This document shows, piece by piece, positions 1 to 6,241 of a stretch of DNA of 7,077 nucleotides. The translations under genes were made by a program, and so were the position numbers. Source of the stretch: an uncultured Eubacteriales bacterium (lineage in GTDB: Bacteria; Bacillota; Clostridia; Oscillospirales; Acutalibacteraceae); NCBI GenBank assembly GCA_900321515.1, contig ONWI01000164.1, positions 1-7,077 of the forward strand, given 5' to 3'. Position 1 is the first letter of the stretch, and each line of letters opens with the position of its first letter. The notes beneath the pieces are model-generated. The model ran no database searches, was not told the origin of the DNA, and saw only the letters and a list, made by a program, of their open reading frames with translations.

Positions 1-117
1 CCTCAGAATGTGAAATACGTCGCGCGGGAGCTTGCGAAGTATATGAAAATCGACGAGCAGACGCTTGTGTTTCATACAAGGGAGAATACAGAGAGAATTT
101 TCGGAATAAAGAGATGA
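1..117 (+). CDS. TatD family metal-dependent hydrolase, C-terminal fragment (5' truncated by window edge)
   Basis: Frame 1 is open from the window edge to TGA at 115-117 and gives 38 residues beginning PQNVKYVARELAKYM and ending TRENTERIFGIKR. TatD-family (YcfH/TatD) DNases and related amidohydrolase-fold enzymes end with this pattern: a Pro-x-x-V-x-x-V/A helix, then a T-x-E-N-x-x-R-I/L-F-G close. TatD enzymes are cytoplasmic metal-dependent nucleases or deoxyribonucleases. None of the metal ligands lies in this short tail, so the assignment rests on the tail pattern alone. The stop is 4 bases before the mutL start, which suggests co-transcription with mutL. It could be another amidohydrolase with a similar tail. 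Confidence 0.7.
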   Translation, partial: PQNVKYVARELAKYMKIDEQTLVFHTRENTERIFGIKR

Positions 118-121
118 AAAA

Positions 122-2128
122 ATGTCAAAAGTCAAGCTATTGGATAAACACACAGCCGAGCTGATTGCAGCCGGGGAAGTGGTGGAACGCCCTTCCTCCG
201 TGGTCAAGGAGCTGGTGGAAAACTGTATAGATGCGGGAGCAAATGTTATCACGGTCGAGATAAAACACGGAGGTTCGTCATATATCCGCGTCACCGACAA
301 CGGCGAGGGTATTTCGTCCGAAGACGTGCCGACGGCGTTTCTTCGCCACGCGACCAGCAAAATACGCGTCGGAACTGACCTGGACAGCATTTCTACGCTC
401 GGCTTCCGCGGCGAGGCGCTTGCCTCCATCTGCGCGGTTTCCAAGATGGAACTCATCACCCGCACCGCCGAAAGCGAATGCGGCGTGCATTATGTTATCG
501 AGGGCAGCGACGAGGTGGTCAATGAGGAAATCGGATGCGCCGTCGGTACTACCATCATCGTGCGCGAGATGTTCTACAACACCCCCGCACGAAGGAAATT
601 CCTCAAATCCGACAAGACCGAGGGCAACGCCATTGCCGCCGTTATAGACAGGGTTGCCCTTTCTCACCCGGAAATTTCCTTCCGCTTTGTCAGGGAAGGC
701 AAGGAGGCGTTGCTCACTCCCGGAGACGGCAAGCTGCGTTCGGCGATTCACGCGGTCTACGGGAGGGAATTTACCTCGGGGCTGATTCCGGTAAAATACG
801 GCTACAATAACGTGAGCGTGGAGGGTTTTGTCTCCAAGCCGGTCAATTCACGCCCGAACCGCGCCATGCAGATATTTTTTATCAACGGACGCTATGTCCG
901 CAGCAACACCATGCAGCGCGCTCTGGAAGAGGCGTGCAAAGGCGCTGTGATGATCGGCAAATATCCGGCGTGTGTGCTTGGAATCAGCCTGGACTGCTCT
1001 GCCGTCGATGTCAACGTACATCCGGCAAAGCTGGAGGTTCGTTTTACGGACGAAAGACCGGTTTACGAAGCGGTGTACTTCGCCGTCAAATCCTCTCTTG
1101 CGGAGTTTGACGCGCCGCGTGACGTGGAGCTTCCGCCCGTCCGCAGGGTCAGCACTTCGCCCAATATGCACGAATACAGCGGCGTACAGATAGATTTAAA
1201 CCAAACCGTGCGCTCGGAGGCTATAAGAAACCGGGCTGAACATGCTCAGGCGCAGAGTGCCCAAAGTCAAAGATTCCCACCGTCGGCACCAATTCCTGCC
1301 GAAGCAGGAGACAAGCTGATTGTCAGCGATCCCGGCGCGGCGTTTTCGGCACAGGACGCCGGCTTTATTCCACCTGTGCCGCCGACCTACGAACAGGCAG
1401 TCCGCGCGGCTGAGCCTGAGATACACGGCACGCTTCCTCCCGAAAAAAGCGAATATCCCCTGCCTGTCGAAATGCCTCCCGATGAGCCGGAGCATACCGG
1501 ACAGACTTCTCCGGAAAACATAGAGGAAATACAAAAAGCCGACAGCTTCATTATGCCGCAGTATAATATTGTCGGGGAGATATTCAACACATATATCCTT
1601 GTTGAATCGGGCGGCGAGCTTATTCTTATTGACAAACACGCGGCGCACGAGCGCCTTATTTATGAAAGGCTTCTTAAGCAGAAGGAGAATCCCGACAGTC
1701 AGATGCTTCTTTCACCGATTCCGATAACCCTTGACAAGAATCAGTATGACGCTGTTACGCAGAGCTTTGAGCTGCTTGCAAGCGCGGGTTTTGAGGTGGA
1801 GGATTTCGGAATGGGAACCGTGCTGCTCCGAAGCGTGCCGACCATTCTTTCGGGGGACGACGCGGAAGGCGCCTTCCTTGAAATAGCCGGGCAGCTCCGC
1901 GCGGGTCAGAGTTCAGTCACCACTGAACGTATCGATTGGATATATCACACCATTGCCTGCAAGAGCGCGGTCAAGGGCGGCGACAGAAATCTTCCCGGCG
2001 AGCTTGCGGAGCTGGTGCTTACTCTTATCAATAACCCCGATGTGCGGTACTGTCCCCACGGCAGACCGATATTCGTATCTCTCAAACAGCGTGAGATAGA
2101 GAAATATTTCGGGAGGATACAGTCATGA
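122..2128 (+). CDS. mutL: DNA mismatch repair protein MutL (endonuclease-type)
   Basis: MutL links mismatch recognition by MutS to strand removal. In bacteria lacking MutH it also nicks the new strand itself. The 668-residue protein has all GHKL ATPase motifs at its N-terminus: KELVENCIDAGA (29-40, E30 catalytic and N34 Mg-binding by analogy with E. coli E29/N33), DNGEGI (59-64), TLGFRGEAL (92-100) and the GTTIIVREMFYNTPARR segment (142-158). The transducer domain ends near 335. A Pro/Glu/Ala-rich linker follows (about 335-475). The C-terminal domain carries the nuclease set: DKHAAHER..YE (504-515, K replacing the usual Q of DQHA), ACK (612-614), CPHGRP (644-649) and FGR (663-665). The start fits the family N-terminus, although only a weak AGAG-like site precedes it. 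The stop overlaps the miaA start (ATGA). mutS is not in the window. Confidence 0.97.
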   Translation: MSKVKLLDKHTAELIAAGEVVERPSSVVKELVENCIDAGANVITVEIKHGGSSYIRVTDNGEGISSEDVPTAFLRHATSKIRVGTDLDSISTLGFRGEALASICAVSKMELITRTAESECGVHYVIEGSDEVVNEEIGCAVGTTIIVREMFYNTPARRKFLKSDKTEGNAIAAVIDRVALSHPEISFRFVREGKEALLTPGDGKLRSAIHAVYGREFTSGLIPVKYGYNNVSVEGFVSKPVNSRPNRAMQIFFINGRYVRSNTMQRALEEACKGAVMIGKYPACVLGISLDCSAVDVNVHPAKLEVRFTDERPVYEAVYFAVKSSLAEFDAPRDVELPPVRRVSTSPNMHEYSGVQIDLNQTVRSEAIRNRAEHAQAQSAQSQRFPPSAPIPAEAGDKLIVSDPGAAFSAQDAGFIPPVPPTYEQAVRAAEPEIHGTLPPEKSEYPLPVEMPPDEPEHTGQTSPENIEEIQKADSFIMPQYNIVGEIFNTYILVESGGELILIDKHAAHERLIYERLLKQKENPDSQMLLSPIPITLDKNQYDAVTQSFELLASAGFEVEDFGMGTVLLRSVPTILSGDDAEGAFLEIAGQLRAGQSSVTTERIDWIYHTIACKSAVKGGDRNLPGELAELVLTLINNPDVRYCPHGRPIFVSLKQREIEKYFGRIQS

Positions 2129-3069
2129 GCGGAGGGGTGAAGGTCGCCGCCGTTGTGGGAGCGACCGCTTCGGGCAAGACCGCGCTCGCCGTTGAACTTG
2201 CTGGGCGGCTCGGCGGAGAGGTGATTTCCGCCGACTCCATGCAGATTTACAGGGGACTTTCCATCGCCACGGCAAAGCCTACTTCGGAGGAAATGAAAGG
2301 AATCCCTCATCACCTCATCGACTTTGTGCCGCTGGACGGGGAATTTTCCGTCGCGCGGTTCTGCGAACTTGGGCATGAGGCGATTGCGGATATTTCCTCC
2401 TGCGGAAAGCTCCCGATCGTCTGCGGCGGTACGGGGCTGTATGTCGATTCACTGCTCAATAACATCATCTTCGCGGACATTCCCTCAGATGAGGCGCTGC
2501 GCGACAGGCTGAATTCGGAATTTGACGGGATCGGCGGCGAAGCGCTTCTGGAAAGGCTGAGGGAGATTGATCCTGAGACTGCCAAAAGGCTCAGCCCCGC
2601 GGACAAGAAGCGAATTGTTCGGGGGTTGGAGGTATATGAACTGAGCGGCGTCACCCTTTCGGAATTTAACCGCCGTTCACGCGGATTCCCCGACCGTTAT
2701 CAGAGCGTAATCATCGGCATAGGCTACCGTGACAGGCAGAAGCTCTACGACCGGATAAACCGGCGAGTGGATTTGATGATGATAGCCGGACTTCCTGACG
2801 AGGTGAGAAAGTTCTATGCTGAAAACGCGGGAAGGACCGTCATTCAGGCTATTGGCTGCAAGGAACTGCTGCCGTACCTGCGCGGAGAACAGTCTCTCGA
2901 TGAAGCCGTGGAAAAATTAAAGATGGAAACCCGAAGATTTGCAAAACGACAGTTGACATGGTTCAGACGAAATGATAAAATAATATGGATATACGCCGAC
3001 GAGTGCGGTTCATTTGAAGAGCTTGCGACGCTTGCAGAGAATAATATCAGGTCTGTACTCGGCATTTAG
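2125..3069 (+). CDS. miaA: tRNA dimethylallyltransferase MiaA
   Basis: MiaA transfers a dimethylallyl group from DMAPP to N6 of A37 in tRNAs that read UNN codons, which stabilises codon-anticodon pairing. The 314-residue length is normal. Visible motifs are the P-loop GATASGKT (12-19), ADSMQIYRG (36-44, containing the conserved Asp and Gln of the tRNA/substrate site), the GGTGLY segment (101-106), RIVRGLEVYE (163-172) and the C-terminal RFAKRQLTWFRR (271-282). The start codon overlaps the mutL stop (ATGA), and GGGAGGA at 2111-2117 provides the ribosome binding site, so translation is probably coupled to mutL. The 3' end overlaps a near-consensus promoter (2953-2981). hfq, a common neighbour of miaA, does not follow here. 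Confidence 0.97.
   Translation: MSGGVKVAAVVGATASGKTALAVELAGRLGGEVISADSMQIYRGLSIATAKPTSEEMKGIPHHLIDFVPLDGEFSVARFCELGHEAIADISSCGKLPIVCGGTGLYVDSLLNNIIFADIPSDEALRDRLNSEFDGIGGEALLERLREIDPETAKRLSPADKKRIVRGLEVYELSGVTLSEFNRRSRGFPDRYQSVIIGIGYRDRQKLYDRINRRVDLMMIAGLPDEVRKFYAENAGRTVIQAIGCKELLPYLRGEQSLDEAVEKLKMETRRFAKRQLTWFRRNDKIIWIYADECGSFEELATLAENNIRSVLGI
2953..2981 (+). promoter_or_regulatory. Predicted sigma-A promoter inside 3' end of miaA
   Basis: TTGACA (2953-2958) and TAAAAT (2976-2981) are separated by exactly 17 bp. A TG one base upstream of the -10 (2973-2974) makes an extended -10. That is 11 of 12 consensus positions plus the TG. Transcription would start near 2988, read the last 80 bases of miaA, then the foldable segment 3070-3182, then the HlyD-like gene. 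Part of the -35 is fixed by the conserved Q-L-T-W codons of MiaA, so some of the match may be coincidence. No transcript data are available. Confidence 0.55.
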
Positions 3070-3182
3070 AACCTGTCTGGCGTATGTTCACGCAAGCCAT
3101 GCCTGTCCGATGAGGTGTTTGCGGAAGTCCGGCTTCATAGGGCGGCGCAGACACGATAATGTGCCGATATTACGGACAGGTT
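3070..3182 (+). ncRNA. Candidate structured RNA / 5' leader element, family unknown
   Basis: Directly after the miaA stop, AACCTGTCTG (3070-3079) pairs with CGGACAGGTT (3173-3182): 10 bp with one G-U pair. This closes a 113-nt domain containing three hairpins. Hairpin 1 is TGG/CCA plus CGT/ACG (3078-3099 region). Hairpin 2 is ATGAGGT (3110-3116) with GCTTCAT (3132-3138), topped by CGG/CCG around an AAGT loop. Hairpin 3 is CGGCGCA (3143-3149) with TGTGCCG (3160-3166). A second copy of the 5' strand, CCTGTCCG (3102-3109), is a perfect 8-bp complement of 3173-3180, so two exclusive folds are possible. I match it to no known riboswitch or RNA class from memory. It could be a regulatory leader of the HlyD-like gene, a small RNA, a processing site, or a mobile palindrome. 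The pairing is seen in the sequence, and the RNA role is inferred. Confidence 0.45.
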
Positions 3183-3327
3183 GTCAGAAAAATTACCACG
3201 AATATCAACGAAAAACTGATTGAGTCGGTTCACTCCGTGCCCAGCAACGTATTTTCGCGCGGCGGAAGCGACGGCAATGCCTTTAATCAGCGTTTCATTA
3301 AGATAACATGTGAAAGGGGATTTGTTA
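3183..3327 (+). other. Non-coding leader between the foldable element and the HlyD-like gene
   Basis: These 145 bases hold no recognisable gene. A run of A's (3188-3192) follows the foldable element. There is no hairpin plus T-tract that would act as a terminator on either strand. Minor short inverted repeats are present: GAGT/ACTC near 3221-3234, and CTTTAAT with ATTAAG near 3281-3302. The last bases contain AGGGGA (3315-3320), which is the ribosome binding site of the following gene. I see no convincing promoter here: TTGTCA at 3181 with TATCAA at 3203 is a poor match. Confidence 0.5.
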
Positions 3328-4971
3328 ATGGCACGGGATAAACGCGGCACGCACGGAAAGACAAATGGCGGCGCTTCACGCAGAGATTCGCTTGCGGGAA
3401 GCGAAACCGTCATTTCCGACGGGAAGAGCTACAAACAATTCATGGTTGGCGACAGGCTGGAATCACGCAGTGCGCGCAATCCCAGGCCTTCGTCATTTAC
3501 GGCTTCGGATTATTCCGATTACTTAGCCGGTTTCGACGGATCAGGGAAAAGCGCGGCGAGATCGAAAAAATCCCATAATAAGGTTTCATCCAGAGACAGA
3601 TTCAGAAACCGCGGCAGAGCTAATAACGCGTTTGACTCCGCGCCGCCCGGCAGTCCGATAAAAGACGTTGCTAAAAAATATCTGCCCATGCTCAGAGTCA
3701 GACTGACGGCCTCCGTAGTCTCAGCTATAATATTCGGGCTGATGGCATATCATATCTATATGAGCATTTACGTCGATTATACCACCGAAAAGGTCACGGT
3801 ATCCCCTTATCTCGAGACAATCGACGTCGAGGGAGTGGCAATACGCGACGAGCGAATTATAGATGGTACGCTCAGCAAGTCCGCGGTCAAGGCGGTACAG
3901 AACGGCGAAAAGGTATCAAAGGGCGATCCGATAATAAACATATTTTCTTCCGTATCCGAAGCGGCTGCCTATGAACGTGTGACGGAAATCGACAGGGAGA
4001 TAGAGCGGCTGAAGAACATGGCGACTGCTCCTGATGACAGTGCCAACACAGTTGCGATCATCAGCAAGCAGCTCGACAATAAAATGGTAAATCTGAACGC
4101 TGCCGCGCATCAGAGAAAAATGTCCGAAGTAGCCAGTCTCAAGGAAGAAATAAGCTATCTGCTGAACAAGCGTATGGTTGCTATGGGATTGGTCGGCGAT
4201 TACAACGACCGGATAGATCAGCTCACCAAGGAAAGGGAAGAGCTGAATCAGAAATATTTCAAAAATCCCGAAAGCATATCCGCTCCCGATTCGGGATATT
4301 TTGCCGATAGCTGCGACGGATACGAAACGCTTCTCAACACATCCATGGTGGAAGATCTCACGGTTGATAAACTCGATAAGATAATGAAAAAAAAGGTCAG
4401 TCCTCCGGAAAAGGCAATCGGCAAGTTAGTCGGGAGTTTCAGCTGGTATCTTGCCTGTCCGATTTCGGCAATAGATTCGGACTTCCTTGTTGAAAATTCA
4501 ATCTATAAGCTCTATCTGCCGTATTCCGAGGAGCAAAGTATCAGCGCCGTGCTTGAAAGAATCAATAAGCAGGACGGTCAGGATAAATTTCTTGCGATTT
4601 TCAGGTGCAGTTCGCTTGCTTCGGAACTATGCACAGTGCGCGTTCAGCCGGTAAAGATAGAAAAGTGCATCTATGAGGGTTACGCCATTCAGAAGAGCGC
4701 ACTTCACGCCGGAGTAAAGGATGTCACGGTAAAAAATCCTCATCCCGACGATGATTTTCCAAAGGCTCATCTTGTATATGTTTCCAAGACAACATATCCC
4801 AGCGTTTATGTCATCGTTGCAGGTCAGATAAAGGAGAAGGAGGTCAGCATAATCTACGGCACCGATAAGCTGGTGATATGCTCGCCGAAACACGGCGATG
4901 ATTATCTTTCCATCGGTGACACTGTAGTTATTGCCGAAAGGGGGTTGTATGATGGAAAACTTGTCCGTTAA
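3328..4971 (+). CDS. HlyD-like membrane-anchored adaptor protein, function unknown
   Basis: The 547-residue protein resembles the HlyD-like adaptor proteins that Clostridia often encode upstream of yggS-sepF. Its true role is not known. Residues 1-120 are hydrophilic, basic and Ser/Arg-rich, and are probably cytoplasmic and disordered. One membrane segment follows (about 121-143). The first half of a lipoyl/barrel-sandwich fold comes next (GVAIRDERIIDG 159-170, then AVQNGEKVSKGDPI 179-192), then a coiled-coil hairpin (about 205-305), and then the returning strand ISAPDSGYF (307-315). A C-terminal domain ends in GLYDGKLVR, a tail I recognise from this group. ATG at 3328 is preferred over GTG at 3310 because AGGGGA (3315-3320) sits 7 bases upstream. 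The 3' end overlaps yggS by 23 bases. No ABC or RND pump partner is in the window, so a transport role is only an analogy. Confidence 0.75.
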   Translation: MARDKRGTHGKTNGGASRRDSLAGSETVISDGKSYKQFMVGDRLESRSARNPRPSSFTASDYSDYLAGFDGSGKSAARSKKSHNKVSSRDRFRNRGRANNAFDSAPPGSPIKDVAKKYLPMLRVRLTASVVSAIIFGLMAYHIYMSIYVDYTTEKVTVSPYLETIDVEGVAIRDERIIDGTLSKSAVKAVQNGEKVSKGDPIINIFSSVSEAAAYERVTEIDREIERLKNMATAPDDSANTVAIISKQLDNKMVNLNAAAHQRKMSEVASLKEEISYLLNKRMVAMGLVGDYNDRIDQLTKEREELNQKYFKNPESISAPDSGYFADSCDGYETLLNTSMVEDLTVDKLDKIMKKKVSPPEKAIGKLVGSFSWYLACPISAIDSDFLVENSIYKLYLPYSEEQSISAVLERINKQDGQDKFLAIFRCSSLASELCTVRVQPVKIEKCIYEGYAIQKSALHAGVKDVTVKNPHPDDDFPKAHLVYVSKTTYPSVYVIVAGQIKEKEVSIIYGTDKLVICSPKHGDDYLSIGDTVVIAERGLYDGKLVR

Positions 4972-5710
4972 TTCCTCGAGCTCTCCGGAGCTTCAGGCGA
5001 GATTTCATGACGTCGGGGAAAATCTTAAATCCATACGCTTTAACATAGCCGAGGCGGCGGCGCGTTCCGGACGGAGTGCGGAAGACATAATTCTCATGGC
5101 TGTCACCAAGACGGTACCGGTTGAAGTGATAAATCACGCGCTTTCACTGGGCGTTGACTATATCGGCGAAAACCGTGTGCAGGAGCTCAATTCAAAATAC
5201 GACAGCCTTGTCCGCGACGGAAAGCACATTCACCTTATCGGTCATTTGCAGACAAACAAGGTCAAGCAGATTGTCGGCAGGGTAGAGATGATTCAATCGG
5301 TCGATTCGGTTAAGGTGGCTCAGGCAATAGCGTCAAGGAGCCGTGAACTCGGACTGGTTACTGATGTACTCGTCGAGGTAAATATAGGCAATGAAGAGAG
5401 CAAATCAGGCGTTTCGCCCGATGCAGCCTACGAATTGATATGTCAGATAAGCGAATTTGATGGTATAAATGTACAAGGATTGATGGCAATTCCACCTGCG
5501 GATTGCGAAATTGCACAAACTATCAAGTATTTTGATGAAATATACAAACTGTTTATTGACATTGGCTCGAAAAACACACATAATAATAGTTATACAATGA
5601 AACATCTGTCGATGGGAATGTCGTCTGACTATGCAGAGGCGGTAATGCACGGTTCCACAATGGTCAGAGTGGGCACGGCGCTTTTCGGCAGAAGAAATTA
5701 CAGTAAATAA
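4949..5710 (+). CDS. yggS: YggS/YlmE family pyridoxal 5'-phosphate homeostasis protein
   Basis: YggS/YlmE (COG0325) is a cytoplasmic, single-domain alanine-racemase-like TIM barrel that binds PLP. It has no established enzymatic activity and helps buffer PLP and amino-acid/keto-acid pools. In the 253-residue protein the PLP lysine is K54 in LMAVTKTV. Other family blocks are YIGENRVQE (71-79), HLIGHLQTNK (95-104), GLMAI (177-181), LSMGMSSDYAEAV (220-232) and RVGTALFGRR (240-249). ATG at 4949 (or 4952) is chosen over TTG at 4931 because AAAGGGGG (4937-4944) precedes it. The start lies inside the end of the HlyD-like gene, which suggests coupled translation. Codons for about residues 190-218 are strikingly AT-rich compared with the rest and overlap a predicted promoter for sepF. 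Confidence 0.95.
   Translation: MMENLSVNSSSSPELQARFHDVGENLKSIRFNIAEAAARSGRSAEDIILMAVTKTVPVEVINHALSLGVDYIGENRVQELNSKYDSLVRDGKHIHLIGHLQTNKVKQIVGRVEMIQSVDSVKVAQAIASRSRELGLVTDVLVEVNIGNEESKSGVSPDAAYELICQISEFDGINVQGLMAIPPADCEIAQTIKYFDEIYKLFIDIGSKNTHNNSYTMKHLSMGMSSDYAEAVMHGSTMVRVGTALFGRRNYSK
5556..5584 (+). promoter_or_regulatory. Predicted sigma-A promoter inside yggS, upstream of sepF
   Basis: TTGACA (5556-5561) and CATAAT (5579-5584) are separated by 17 bp and match 11 of 12 consensus positions. The upstream 35 bases are very AT-rich, like an UP element, and include the inverted repeat ATCAA-N5-TTGAT (5522-5536). Predicted start is near 5591, giving a leader of about 140 nt before sepF. Bases 5521-5600 are about 25% GC (20 of 80 counted), far below the flanking coding DNA. 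That supports selection for a promoter rather than a chance match. It would allow sepF, ylmH and divIVA to be transcribed without the upstream genes. Confidence 0.6.
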
Positions 5711-5717
5711 TCATATT

Positions 5718-5723
5718 GGAGGA
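5718..5723 (+). promoter_or_regulatory. Ribosome binding site of sepF
   Basis: GGAGGA ends 8 bases before ATG at 5732, in the 21-base gap after yggS. It is a strong site and fixes the SepF start. That matters because the N-terminus it implies is unusual. Confidence 0.9.
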
Positions 5724-5731
5724 ATTTAAAA

Positions 5732-6238
5732 ATGGCATGGATCAAAAAAAGAAAGAGAAATCTTGAAGTAGACGACATGGATGAAGATGAGTACGACGAT
5801 TATGAGGACTACGAGGACGAGCAGGACGAAGACGAAGAGGAAGAAGCTCCTGTAGCCGAGCCGGCTCCCCGCAGCGCTACCGCAAGGAGACAGACCTACG
5901 CCTCCGCTTCCAAATCGGAAACAGCAAATACACGTCCGCTCTATAACAACGGCGAACCCAAGTCGGTTATAGACATACGCACCCCCGAAACCCGCGAGGA
6001 GGCATACGAGATAGCCGACTGTCTGCTCAAGGGACACTCAGTGACTATTAACCTCGAGGTTATCAACCGTGAGCTTGCATGCAGAATACTCGATTTCCTC
6101 GGCGGCGTTACATACGCCTGCGGCGGAGATCTTACCATGATCACCAAGACGACATATATGGTCACGCCGGGCGATGTTGGCGTAAACAGGCAGGGCTTCC
6201 TTGCTGACACCGAAAACAACGACGCGTACTTCGGCTGA
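5732..6238 (+). CDS. sepF: Cell division protein SepF
   Basis: SepF is a membrane-associated FtsZ partner that tethers and bundles FtsZ filaments and supports septum formation in Gram-positive bacteria lacking FtsA or alongside it. The 168-residue protein carries the SepF domain at about 78-145: VIDIRTPETREEAYEIADCL, then a V-x-INLE strand (104-109), the RILDFLGGVTYACGGDL core (118-region) and ITKTTYMVTP. This matches the B. subtilis pattern RIVDFLSG..YA.GG. The N-terminus is only MAWIKKRKRN, followed by a stretch in which 20 of 25 residues (14-38) are Asp or Glu, then an Ala/Pro/Ser linker to about 75. The usual amphipathic membrane-binding helix is short or degenerate. The gene has a strong ribosome binding site and probably its own promoter in yggS. 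It ends with tandem stops, TGA then TAA. Confidence 0.95.
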   Translation: MAWIKKRKRNLEVDDMDEDEYDDYEDYEDEQDEDEEEEAPVAEPAPRSATARRQTYASASKSETANTRPLYNNGEPKSVIDIRTPETREEAYEIADCLLKGHSVTINLEVINRELACRILDFLGGVTYACGGDLTMITKTTYMVTPGDVGVNRQGFLADTENNDAYFG

Positions 6239-6241
6239 TAA

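Noticed and set aside
278..751. Antisense open frame (157 codons) opposite the mutL ATPase domain
   Set aside because: It lies wholly within highly conserved mutL motifs, with no independent coding evidence.
1539..1567. CCGACA, 17 bp, TATAAT inside mutL resembling a promoter
   Set aside because: Only 10 of 12 positions match. About one such match per strand is expected by chance in a window this size, and no gene start follows nearby.
3088..3110. ACGCAAGCC resembling part of the c-di-GMP-I (GEMM) riboswitch core
   Set aside because: The paired second helix, the AAACC segment and the receptor sequence of that class are absent, and the fold I can draw differs.
3173..3195. Possible transcription terminator after miaA
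   Set aside because: The helix is followed by A's rather than T's on the + strand, and on the - strand no hairpin precedes the T-run.
3159..3341. 60-codon open frame in the miaA-HlyD intergenic region
   Set aside because: It has no ribosome binding site, overlaps the foldable element and the HlyD-like start, and its product resembles no family I recognise.
3703..3731. CTGACG, 17 bp, TATAAT inside the HlyD-like gene
   Set aside because: 10 of 12 positions match, in the middle of the membrane-segment codons, with the next gene start more than 1.2 kb away. This is at chance level.
5772..5845. GA-rich low-complexity tract in sepF as a possible tandem repeat or phase-variable tract
   Set aside because: The units are irregular Asp/Glu/Tyr codons with no fixed repeat length. 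The acidic linker explains it.
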